In this document: piece after piece, positions 47,434 through 55,070 of the stretch
Numbering within the stretch: the stretch's first letter is position 1
Layout: each line of letters starts with the position of its first letter
NCBI GenBank assembly: GCA_003153035.1
Contig: PMBT01000014.1
Location: 102,556 to 157,625 of the forward strand
Length of the DNA stretch: 55,070 nt
Direction: 5' to 3'
DNA from: Opitutia bacterium
GTDB taxonomy: Bacteria > Verrucomicrobiota > Verrucomicrobiia > Opitutales > Opitutaceae
Program-made: the position numbers and the translations under genes
Notes under the pieces: model-generated
The model's input: the letters and a program-made list of their open reading frames with translations, nothing else
What the model was told of the DNA's origin: nothing
The model's database searches: none

Positions 47434-47886
47434 ATGTTCGGCCTTTCACGAAAACCAATTGATCCGAACGCGTTGCGGCGCGAGCTGCCCGCGACGGATA
47501 CGGGCGCCGTCGTCTCGTTTGAGGGCCGGGTGCGACGCCGCAACCATGGACGGGACGTACGTTCACTCGAATACGAGGCCTTCGACGAACTGGCAGAAAA
47601 GGAGGGCGCGCGGATCATGGCCGAAAGCTGCGAAAGATTCGCCCTGCTTTCAGCCGTGTGCGTGCATCGGGTTGGGCACCTGAAGGTCGGCGAGCTGGCG
47701 GTGTGGGCCGCAGTGACCGCAGAGCATCGGACGGAGGCATTTGCCGCCTGCCACTACATCATCGATGAAGTGAAGACGCGCGTGCCCATCTGGAAGAAAG
47801 AGCACTATGGCAGCGGCCGGCCGGAATGGATCACTCCGGCGGATGGCAGCAAAGGGCGGGCCCCCCGGACGGCAGAAAATCTGTAA
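47434..47886 (+). CDS. moaE: Molybdopterin synthase catalytic subunit
   Basis: GAVVSFEGRVRRRNHGRDVRSLEYEAFDELAEKE...HRVGHLKVGELAVWAAVTAEHRTEAFAACHYIIDEVKTRVPIWKKEHY. Confidence 0.96.
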   Translation: MFGLSRKPIDPNALRRELPATDTGAVVSFEGRVRRRNHGRDVRSLEYEAFDELAEKEGARIMAESCERFALLSAVCVHRVGHLKVGELAVWAAVTAEHRTEAFAACHYIIDEVKTRVPIWKKEHYGSGRPEWITPADGSKGRAPRTAENL

Positions 47887-47946
47887 ATATTAACCGAGGC
47901 CAAAATCAACTCGTATCCAGGCGCGGCATGGTTAGATTCCGCGGGC

Positions 47947-48231
47947 ATGCTGTTTTTCGCAGTCAGTGTTCTGGAGAAAATTCGGCATCTGCCCAGAAAA
48001 AACCTAATCAACCTCGGATTGGGCATTCTGGTTCTGCTGGTTGTGATCCTGCTAATCAAGCAGGCGCGGAAAATGAACAGGTACGTCTTGATGGCGATCA
48101 TTGTGGTGACCGTCGTGGTGCTGGGTTTTAACTGGGTTTATCAGCGGAACGAACCGAGGTTTCTTACACCGGTGATCGACGTGATTGCCCCGTTCTTCCC
48201 GAGCGCGCCGAGCCGGAAGGATCATTGGTAA
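47947..48231 (+). CDS. Small hypothetical membrane protein
   Basis: 94-aa ORF with two hydrophobic helices; intergenic between moaE and gnd. Confidence 0.6.
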   Translation: MLFFAVSVLEKIRHLPRKNLINLGLGILVLLVVILLIKQARKMNRYVLMAIIVVTVVVLGFNWVYQRNEPRFLTPVIDVIAPFFPSAPSRKDHW

Positions 48232-48312
48232 GGCAGAGCGAACGGTAGGGATGGTGGCAGCGAGGATTTTGGTTGGTTTTGGGCGGGAATCCGGCCAAAT
48301 GCCTGTCTGCTT

Positions 48313-49821
48313 ATGCCAAAAACCCACTCAGACATTGGACTTATCGGTCTGGCCGTAATGGGGCAGAACCTCGCGCTCAATATTGCCGACCACGGATTTC
48401 AGATCTCGGTTTTTAATCGCACGACCGAAAAAATGGTCAAGTTCGTGGCGGAGAACCCGCAGACGCCCGGCGGACTCATTGGAGCGGCGACGCTGCCGGA
48501 GTTCGTCCAGTCGCTCTCCCGCCCGCGCAAAGTCATCATGATGGTGCAGGCAGGTTCATCAACCGATGCGGTTATTGACAGCCTCGTGCCGCTGCTCGAG
48601 CCAGGAGATATTATCATCGATGGAGGCAATTCCAAATGGACGGACACAATCCGCCGCGAAAAGAGCCTCCGGGGAAAAGGCCTTAGATTCATCGGCTCCG
48701 GCGTCTCCGGGGGAGAGACCGGCGCCAGGTTCGGTCCCGCGCTGATGCCCGGAGGTGACCCGGCCGCCTACAAGGAACTCGAGCCGGTTTGGAATGCCAT
48801 CGCCGCCAAGGTCGACGCAAAAACCGGTCGTCCGCTTCTCGGCGCGGCCGTGGGCAGACCGGTCAGTGGAGGCGTGCCCTGTGCCACCTATATTGGGCCC
48901 GACGGAGCCGGCCATTATGTGAAGATGGTCCATAACGGCATTGAGTACGGGGACATGCAGATGATCTGCGAGGCCTACGATCTTATGCGCGGACTCCTTG
49001 GCATGAAAGCCGGGGAGATTGGCGAGGTGTTTACTGAATGGAACCGGGGGGCGTTGGACTCCTACCTGATCGAGATCACCGCCGACATCCTTCAACAGAA
49101 GGATCCCGTCACGAAGACGAAGGCGTTGGTTGATGTCATTCTCGACACCGCTGGCCAGAAAGGGACGGGCAAGTGGACCAGTGTCAACGCACTCGACATG
49201 GGCGTGCCTGCTCCCACGGTTTCCGAAGCGGTGTTCGCCCGCTGTCTTTCCGCCATCAAGGAGGAGAGGGTCGCCGCATCCAAGATACTCAAGGGCCCAC
49301 AGAAGAAAAGGTACACTGGGTCGAAGAAGGCGCTAATCCAGGCTATCCACGATGCCCTTTATTGCGCAAAGATCTGCTCATACGCGCAAGGATTCCAGCT
49401 CATGCGCGAAGCCCAAAAGGAGTATAAATGGACCCTCAACTTCGGATCGATCGCGCAAATCTGGCGAGGTGGATGCATCATCCGCGCGGTTTTCCTGCAG
49501 AAAATAACCGAGGCGTTTGGACGCAATCCGCAGCTGGCTAATCTATTGCTGGATCCATACTTCAATCATACAGTGAAAAAGGCGCAGGAGAACTGGCGAA
49601 AGGTCGTCGCACTCGCCGCCCAATACGGAGTCCCCGCACCGACGTTCAGCTCCGCCCTTTCGTACTATGACGGCTATCGTGCCGCACGCTTGCCGGCCAA
49701 CCTGCTTCAGGGACAGCGCGACTATTTTGGTGCGCACACCTACGAGCGAGTCGACCAGCCCCGGGGTAAATTTTTCCACCTCGATTGGCCAGAGCCGACG
49801 CGGCCGCAAACGCAGGTCTGA
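48313..49821 (+). CDS. gnd: 6-phosphogluconate dehydrogenase (decarboxylating)
   Basis: [34 protein letters not shown]...[23 protein letters not shown]...[21 protein letters not shown]...[15 protein letters not shown]. Confidence 0.97.
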   Translation: MPKTHSDIGLIGLAVMGQNLALNIADHGFQISVFNRTTEKMVKFVAENPQTPGGLIGAATLPEFVQSLSRPRKVIMMVQAGSSTDAVIDSLVPLLEPGDIIIDGGNSKWTDTIRREKSLRGKGLRFIGSGVSGGETGARFGPALMPGGDPAAYKELEPVWNAIAAKVDAKTGRPLLGAAVGRPVSGGVPCATYIGPDGAGHYVKMVHNGIEYGDMQMICEAYDLMRGLLGMKAGEIGEVFTEWNRGALDSYLIEITADILQQKDPVTKTKALVDVILDTAGQKGTGKWTSVNALDMGVPAPTVSEAVFARCLSAIKEERVAASKILKGPQKKRYTGSKKALIQAIHDALYCAKICSYAQGFQLMREAQKEYKWTLNFGSIAQIWRGGCIIRAVFLQKITEAFGRNPQLANLLLDPYFNHTVKKAQENWRKVVALAAQYGVPAPTFSSALSYYDGYRAARLPANLLQGQRDYFGAHTYERVDQPRGKFFHLDWPEPTRPQTQV

Positions 49822-49843
49822 TTGGGCAGTAGGTCAATTTGCC

Positions 49844-49933
49844 TTGTCATCGCGAGGTCCGCGGCTGCGGACCGTGGCGATCCAGCTGGATTGCTTCGTC
49901 GTCCCGTCATGACGAGACTCCTCGCAATGACAA
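49844..49933. repeat. Palindromic dispersed-repeat-type element (~90 bp)
   Basis: ttgtcatcgcgagg ... cctcgcaatgacaa termini (13/14 inverted repeat) with internal near-palindrome gcgatccagctggattgc. Confidence 0.7.
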
Positions 49934-50046
49934 ACAGACCCACCACCCATGATCAGCGGCGGCGATGGTCCCCGAGAACAAAGAAAAAGGGGCTAGAATC
50001 AGCGCATCAGTCCGGCAGAGCGAAACACCGCCCAAGGGCCCCTAAT

Positions 50047-50124
50047 GGGAATAGGTCGTGGGTTTCTTGGTGATCGAGCCATGGATGGGGAGTGTCGTTC
50101 GTCGATACCCTTCCCCTATTCCCG
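50047..50124. repeat. Inverted-repeat-bounded intergenic element (~78 bp)
   Basis: gggaatagg ... cctattccc, 9-bp perfect arms. Confidence 0.4.
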
Positions 50125-50147
50125 TCTGAACGGACCCCGGAGACGAA

Positions 50148-50837
50148 ATGACAACAAACTTGAGAATCCTGCTGGTCGGAGGCAGCGGAATGATCGGTCA
50201 GGCGGTACTTCGGGAATGCCTTCTTGACAGCGAGGTCGCCGGGGTGGTCGCTCTCGTGCGCACGCCCCTGCCGGTGAAACATCCCAAGTTGAGTGAGCTT
50301 GTGCACGCTAATATGCGGGACTTTTCAGCCATCGCGGGCGAACTGGCTGATTTTAGCGCTTGTTTCTTCTGCTTGGGAGCGTCAGCCGCCGGACTCGATG
50401 AGGTCGAATACGCGCGCATCAATTACGATATTCCTGTAGCATTGGCTGGGGCCCTCTTGGAGCAAGGAGGAGAAACGGTATTCGTCTATGTTTCTGGCGC
50501 GGGAACTGACAGCAGTGAACGCGGGCTCATCATGTGGGCGCGGGTCAAGGGCCGAACGGAGAACCGTCTCTTGAATATGCCCTTCCGGGCGGCCTACATG
50601 TTTCGGCCGGGTGTGATCATACCCCGTAACGGCGAACAATCCAAGACCAGGTGGTACCGCTGGTTCTACAGCTTAACAAAGCCGCTGCACTGCATTGTTC
50701 TCGGGATCTTCTCCAGGCACGTCCTCGGCAGTGATGAGCTCGGGCGTGCCATGCTGAACGCGGCGAAGCAAGGTCTCGGTCCCAAGATTCTGGAAGTTCA
50801 TGACATCCGGACGCTGGCGACTGGAGCGGTCCACTAA
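50148..50837 (+). CDS. NAD(P)-binding Rossmann-fold (atypical SDR/epimerase-like) protein
   Basis: LRILLVGGSGMIGQAVLRECLLDSEVAGVVALVR...FFCLGASAAGLDEVEYARINYDIPVALAGALLEQG...FVYVSGAGTDSSERG. Confidence 0.85.
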   Translation: MTTNLRILLVGGSGMIGQAVLRECLLDSEVAGVVALVRTPLPVKHPKLSELVHANMRDFSAIAGELADFSACFFCLGASAAGLDEVEYARINYDIPVALAGALLEQGGETVFVYVSGAGTDSSERGLIMWARVKGRTENRLLNMPFRAAYMFRPGVIIPRNGEQSKTRWYRWFYSLTKPLHCIVLGIFSRHVLGSDELGRAMLNAAKQGLGPKILEVHDIRTLATGAVH

Positions 50838-50982
50838 GCCGGAACCATGCAGTAGGCCGCTGGCCAGAGTGGAAAATCTCGCGAAGCAGTGATCCAAAAT
50901 CCGACTGCAATGCAGTAGAAATCCGCATGCTAATTAAATGAATATCAGTGATTTCAAGCTACTTTACTGCATGGTTCCGGCT
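50837..50982. repeat. MITE-like element with 18-bp perfect terminal inverted repeats
   Basis: agccggaaccatgcagta (50837-50854) and tactgcatggttccggct (50965-50982) are exact reverse complements. Confidence 0.7.
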
Positions 50983-51127
50983 AAGGAACCACGTTGATCA
51001 GCCTGAGCTGGCGTGGCCAATGAGGTCGATCGAGCGTCTTATTAGGAGATCATTGATGCAAATATCTCGATTATTAGGATTTGACCAAAATTGCTTAATC
51101 CTATTATCTGATTTTATTTGATATTAA

Positions 51128-52474
51128 TTGAGCATCGTGACCAAACCACTATCATATCTTGATATTATTCCACAGCAATGGGCTGCGCTTATTGAAGCCT
51201 ACGAGAAGCTAGTCCCACAGGACCCATACCTACACTGGGATGAGCTGGAGCAGAAGCCGGAACCGGATGGAATCAGCCGTGAAGCATGGTGGGCTGCGTT
51301 AAAATTGGCACGTTCATCGCACCTCCGCTCGATCTCTCTCAGAGATCGGAATGGTAAGAGCTTTGTGTTCTGCGTGCCGGCGGGCCTGTCAGAGCTGCTA
51401 CACCGGCTTGATCACGACCGCGTGGAAGCAATCGTAGGCCCGGAACTGTCGGAGCGTGCAGTGGCGAACGCGCTTCGGGAGGAATCAATTGCCTCGGCGG
51501 CCCTCGCGGGAGTAACTGGGCCAGACGATAACGCGCGGGAAATGTTACGGACAGGAGGCAAGCCGCGAGATGGAGGCGAGCAGGCGATTGGCAACCTTTA
51601 CCGGGCGTTGGAGGTGGTTGGGGTGAGACGTGATGAACCGCTCAGTCCCGGGGAAATCATTACGCTCAACAAGCTGATTATTAAGAATACGGTGAGCGCT
51701 CCGAGTGGAATTCGTCGCAGCGGCGAGGGTTCTGCCGTGGAAGGATTAGCGCATGCGGGCGGGTCTCAACCGATATCAGTGGAAGGAAGGGCGCAATGCT
51801 TGGAGGCGATGTGCGCCTTCGCAAACGGGCAGACCCCGGACTTTTTTGTGCATCCCTTGATCCGGGCGGTCATCCTCCATTTCTGGATGCTTCACGCGCG
51901 TCCTTTTCCCGCCGGCAACGGCCGCACCGCCCGGGCGCTTTTCAAAAGGGCAGTGCTGCACCAGGGTTATCCGCTATTCGCCTTTGTTGCCATCTCCCCG
52001 GTCTTGCTGCGGGCGCCGGCCCGCTATGCCCGCGCCGTTCAGCAGGTCGAAACCGACGACAACGACCTCACTTATTTCATTCTCCACCAAGCGGGGGCAA
52101 TTTCTGAGGCGCTGGGAATCTCGCGTGGGCGAGTGGCGCGCCAGACCAGTGAGCTGCGGGAGGCGGGCGCCAGGTTCAGGGGATTTGCGGCGCTTAATCC
52201 CCGTCAGCAGGCTGTGATGGCGCATGCACTCCGCACGCCGGATGCGCGCTACCTGATCGCCGGCCACCAGCATAGCCACGGAGTGACCCATCAAACCGCG
52301 CGCGACGATCTCTTTGATCTGGCGCGGCGCGAGCTGCTCACGGTGGTTAAGGCGGGGCGCCGCTATGTTTTCAAGGTTCCCGCCGATCTTGCCCGGCGGC
52401 TGCAAGCGGCAGGCGGACGGCGGCGGGTGGAGGAAATTTCCCTCAGCGACGAATTACCGACCAACCTCCTGTAA
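51128..52474 (+). CDS. Fic/DOC family protein with degenerate active site and C-terminal winged-helix-like region
   Basis: VILHFWMLHARPFPAGNGRTARALFKRAVLHQGYPLFAFVAIS aligns to Fic motif HxFx(D/E)GNGRxxR. Start is TTG (51128) or GTG (51137). Confidence 0.85.
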   Translation: MSIVTKPLSYLDIIPQQWAALIEAYEKLVPQDPYLHWDELEQKPEPDGISREAWWAALKLARSSHLRSISLRDRNGKSFVFCVPAGLSELLHRLDHDRVEAIVGPELSERAVANALREESIASAALAGVTGPDDNAREMLRTGGKPRDGGEQAIGNLYRALEVVGVRRDEPLSPGEIITLNKLIIKNTVSAPSGIRRSGEGSAVEGLAHAGGSQPISVEGRAQCLEAMCAFANGQTPDFFVHPLIRAVILHFWMLHARPFPAGNGRTARALFKRAVLHQGYPLFAFVAISPVLLRAPARYARAVQQVETDDNDLTYFILHQAGAISEALGISRGRVARQTSELREAGARFRGFAALNPRQQAVMAHALRTPDARYLIAGHQHSHGVTHQTARDDLFDLARRELLTVVKAGRRYVFKVPADLARRLQAAGGRRRVEEISLSDELPTNLL

Positions 52475-52513
52475 TCCTCAACAAACCGCGGCAGTCCGGC
52501 CCCCGACGGGCAT

Positions 52514-53152
52514 TCAACCGGCCGGCGTCTCCATCGGTCGCAGTCGGTCAACCCGGCATTTTTCCGCCCGCCAGATGCCTTCAAGCCGGGCGTAATCATC
52601 GTCCTTTGAGCCGGTGACGATGCAATAATCAAACTGCGTCCACTGCTCGATTTCGTAGAGTGCCGTCGTCATGCGGCGGTCGATCTGCTCCTTCGAATCC
52701 TGTCCGCGGCTGAGCAACCGGTTATAAATGGTGGTCATGTCCGGGGGCATGACGAAGACCGTCACGAGCCGTCGGCGCAGGTCGGCGTTCTCTTCAAATG
52801 AGCGGCGATAGGCGCGCGCGCCCTGCACGTCGACATTCACCACGAGGTCGGTGTTGCGCTCAAGCCGGGAAAAGACGGCGCTTTTCTTCGTGCCGTAGCG
52901 CCATGAATGCACCTGCGCCCACTCAAGGAACTCACCATGAGCCTGCGCCGCGTCGAACTCCTCGTTGCTCAGGAAAAAATAGTCCACGCCATGCTTTTCG
53001 CGCCCCCGCGGGGGACGGGTCGTGCAGGTGATGATCGGCTCGACTCCCCGGTGGTTGACGACCAACCGGTCGCGCAAGGTCGTTTTGCCGGTGCCGGTGG
53101 GGCCGCAGATGATCAGCAACAAGCCGTGCACTTCCTTCGGCAGAGGGGTCAT
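52514..53152 (-). CDS. gmk: Guanylate kinase
   Basis: LLLIICGPTGTGKTTLRDRLV...TCTTRPPRGREKHGVDYFFLSNEEFD...LVVNVDVQGARAYRR; ATG at 53152. Confidence 0.93.
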   Translation of the reverse strand: MTPLPKEVHGLLLIICGPTGTGKTTLRDRLVVNHRGVEPIITCTTRPPRGREKHGVDYFFLSNEEFDAAQAHGEFLEWAQVHSWRYGTKKSAVFSRLERNTDLVVNVDVQGARAYRRSFEENADLRRRLVTVFVMPPDMTTIYNRLLSRGQDSKEQIDRRMTTALYEIEQWTQFDYCIVTGSKDDDYARLEGIWRAEKCRVDRLRPMETPAG

Positions 53153-53169
53153 GGCGGGGCGGGGTTGGC

Positions 53170-53715
53170 TCAATAAGTGAACGCCAGCCCGGAGAGCACA
53201 AGTCCGTAAATGAGCAATCCGGCTCCGAATACCCGGGCCCTTCCCGGGGTGGCAAACAGCCACTGAAAGAAATCACGCAGCCGGTATGGCACCGCCGCCA
53301 GATAGATAGCGGCGACAATCGCGACGAAGACCAGCGTCACCATGAACAGGCGTTGAGGCTGGCCAAACTCCATGAAGGCGGCGCCCAGCAGCGGGGTGGC
53401 GGCGAGCAGGATGAGAATGCTGAGACCGCGCACGGCGAGAAAATCCGGCACGTATTTGAACGAAAGCACGCCGAGGGCGGCGAACCCGATCACCCAAGGG
53501 GTGTTGGAACTGCCGAGAATGCGGTCGGCCTCGCCCATCGTGGCCACGCGCGCGAGAAACCACAGCACCCCGCCTCCGAACAACCCGAGCGCAGCCGCCG
53601 GCGAACGCGGCAGCGCCTTGAGGGTTGAGATCACCACTGGGAGATTGAGCAGCAGCAGGACGCCAAGAACGACGAGAAAGAAACCGGGAAGGAGCGTGGC
53701 GAGAAAAAGGGACAT
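53170..53715 (-). CDS. Hypothetical multi-spanning membrane protein
   Basis: MSLFLATLLPGFFLVVLGVLLLLNLPVV...; about six hydrophobic segments, just upstream of gmk. Confidence 0.75.
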   Translation of the reverse strand: MSLFLATLLPGFFLVVLGVLLLLNLPVVISTLKALPRSPAAALGLFGGGVLWFLARVATMGEADRILGSSNTPWVIGFAALGVLSFKYVPDFLAVRGLSILILLAATPLLGAAFMEFGQPQRLFMVTLVFVAIVAAIYLAAVPYRLRDFFQWLFATPGRARVFGAGLLIYGLVLSGLAFTY

Positions 53716-53787
53716 GCAAAGCGGAGACCAACAACGGAACACACGAAAGCAGGGAAGGGAACAACAATTCGGAGCAGGAGCTGCCGG

Positions 53788-55070
53788 TCAAGGCTGCATC
53801 CCAGTGGAGATCAGCCCGCCGTAAAGCGCTGACGTCGTAGCGCGCTCAATCCGCACCGGCATCAGCCTGCCGACCAGGTGAGCGGCAGCCTCAAAATGCA
53901 CCGTGCGATTGCCGCGCGTGCGACCCATCTGGCGCAAACCCTTCTTGTCAGGACCCTCGACCAGCACCTCCTGCACACTACCCACCAGCGCCTGGTTCCG
54001 GCGCCGGGAGTTCTTCTCCAGGAGGCCCAGCAGGCTCTGGTTGCGCGCCTCCTTCACCACCTCGGGCACCTGGCCGGGCATTTCAGACGCGGGCGTGCCG
54101 GTGCGAACGGAATATTTGAAGATGTAAGCCATGTCGTAGTTCACCGCCTCGAAGAGTTCCTGGGTCTGGGCAAAATCCTCCGCAGTCTCTCCCGGGAACC
54201 CCACGATGACATCCGTCGAGAAATACATGTCAGGCCGGACGCGCCGCAGGGCGGCGACAATCTCGCTGTAGCGCTCACGGTTGTAGGGGCGGTGCATCGC
54301 GCGCAGAATGCGGTTGCTGCCCGACTGCAGCGGCAGATGAACATACTCGCAGAGCTTGGGCAGCCGGCCGTAGGCCTCGACGAGGTCTTGCTTGAAGCCC
54401 AACGGGTGGGGCGCCGTGAAGCGGATGCGGGCGAGGCCGTCGATCTCATGCACGCGATCGAGGAGTTGCACGAATGGAGTCGGGCCACCGCGCAACGCCT
54501 GGTCCTGCCGGCCGTAACTGGTGACAATCTGCCCAAGCAGCGTGATTTCGCGCACCCCGTTTTCAACCAGCGAACGGCACTCGGCCACAATCTCGTCCAT
54601 CGGCCGCGAACGTTCATCGCCGCGGGTCTTTGGCACGATGCAAAACGTGCAATCCATGTTGCAGCCCTGCTGGATGGAAACGAAGGCGGTGATAGGGAGC
54701 CCGTCGAGCACATGGTCGCGGATGGTATTCTGCGAACCGGCTTCCTCCGCGATGTCGACAATGGTCTCGCCCACCGGGACCCCGGCCTCGCGGGCGGCCC
54801 GCAGATTGTCGAGATACCCGGGAACCTGGTGGAATTTCTGCGTGCCCACGATCAGGTCGAGATCGGGCAGCTGGTCGAGCAATGTGGCGCCGCGGTTCTG
54901 CGCCATGCAGCCAAGGATGCCGAGAATGAGCCGCGGGTCGCGCCGCTTCCGCGCCGCCAGATGACCCGCCTTGCCGATGGCCTTTTGCTCGGCCAGATCG
55001 CGCACGCTGCAGGTATTGAGCAGCAAGATATCACACGCGTCCTCGTCGCCAACGATGCGGTAACCCCGGG
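53788..55070 (-). CDS. miaB: tRNA-2-methylthio-N6-dimethylallyladenosine synthase (5' end outside window)
   Basis: LLNTCSVRDLAEQKAIGKAGHL...FVSIQQGCNMDCTFCIVPKTRGDERSRP...VHLPLQSGSNRILRAMHRPYNRERY...DVIVGFPGETAEDF. Confidence 0.95.
   Translation of the reverse strand, partial: RGYRIVGDEDACDILLLNTCSVRDLAEQKAIGKAGHLAARKRRDPRLILGILGCMAQNRGATLLDQLPDLDLIVGTQKFHQVPGYLDNLRAAREAGVPVGETIVDIAEEAGSQNTIRDHVLDGLPITAFVSIQQGCNMDCTFCIVPKTRGDERSRPMDEIVAECRSLVENGVREITLLGQIVTSYGRQDQALRGGPTPFVQLLDRVHEIDGLARIRFTAPHPLGFKQDLVEAYGRLPKLCEYVHLPLQSGSNRILRAMHRPYNRERYSEIVAALRRVRPDMYFSTDVIVGFPGETAEDFAQTQELFEAVNYDMAYIFKYSVRTGTPASEMPGQVPEVVKEARNQSLLGLLEKNSRRRNQALVGSVQEVLVEGPDKKGLRQMGRTRGNRTVHFEAAAHLVGRLMPVRIERATTSALYGGLISTGMQP

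Noticed and set aside
44215-47886. Moco gene cluster as a novel system
   Set aside because: Standard molybdenum cofactor genes in an ordinary arrangement (moaA divergent from moeA-moaC-moaD-moaE).

Overview
This is a GC-rich bacterial chromosomal window, most like a Verrucomicrobiota/Opitutaceae genome judging by protein style (inference only). From left to right it contains: the 5' part of a NuoF/HydB-like gene with NuoE; a B12-binding radical SAM protein; a class I methyltransferase; a GNAT; and a TorF-type porin. About 6.1-30.4 kb is a large hemicellulose (glucuronoxylan/arabinoxylan-type) utilisation locus: GPH transporter, GH52, GH43, GH67, GH8, GH115, xylitol/sorbitol-type dehydrogenase, GH3, SGNH esterase, GH35-like protein, TonB-dependent receptor and a divergent LacI regulator. 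Next come three exported proteins (AlgE-like porin, double FG-GAP/UnbV protein, vanadium-haloperoxidase-type enzyme) and a sugar ABC transporter whose binding protein is fused to a permease. The remainder is an orphan RelE/ParE-like ORF, pssA, dnaN, a Moco cluster (moaA / moeA-moaC-moaD-moaE), gnd, an NAD(P)-binding protein, a divergent Fic protein, gmk, a membrane protein and the 3' part of miaB. The main leads are: (i) a recurrent motif GTCTA(A/T)AGTTAG upstream of four hemicellulose transcription units; (ii) a decayed LacI-type regulator fragment inside the locus; (iii) a Fic protein that appears to have lost its catalytic His, its acidic residue and its inhibitory Glu; (iv) a fused binding-protein/permease; (v) an export triad built around a 7+UnbV+7 FG-GAP protein; (vi) several palindromic repeat elements, including an 18-bp perfect inverted repeat around the gene upstream of fic. 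No tRNA, rRNA or CRISPR array was recognised by eye. All family calls are by eye from the translated ORFs; no search was run.
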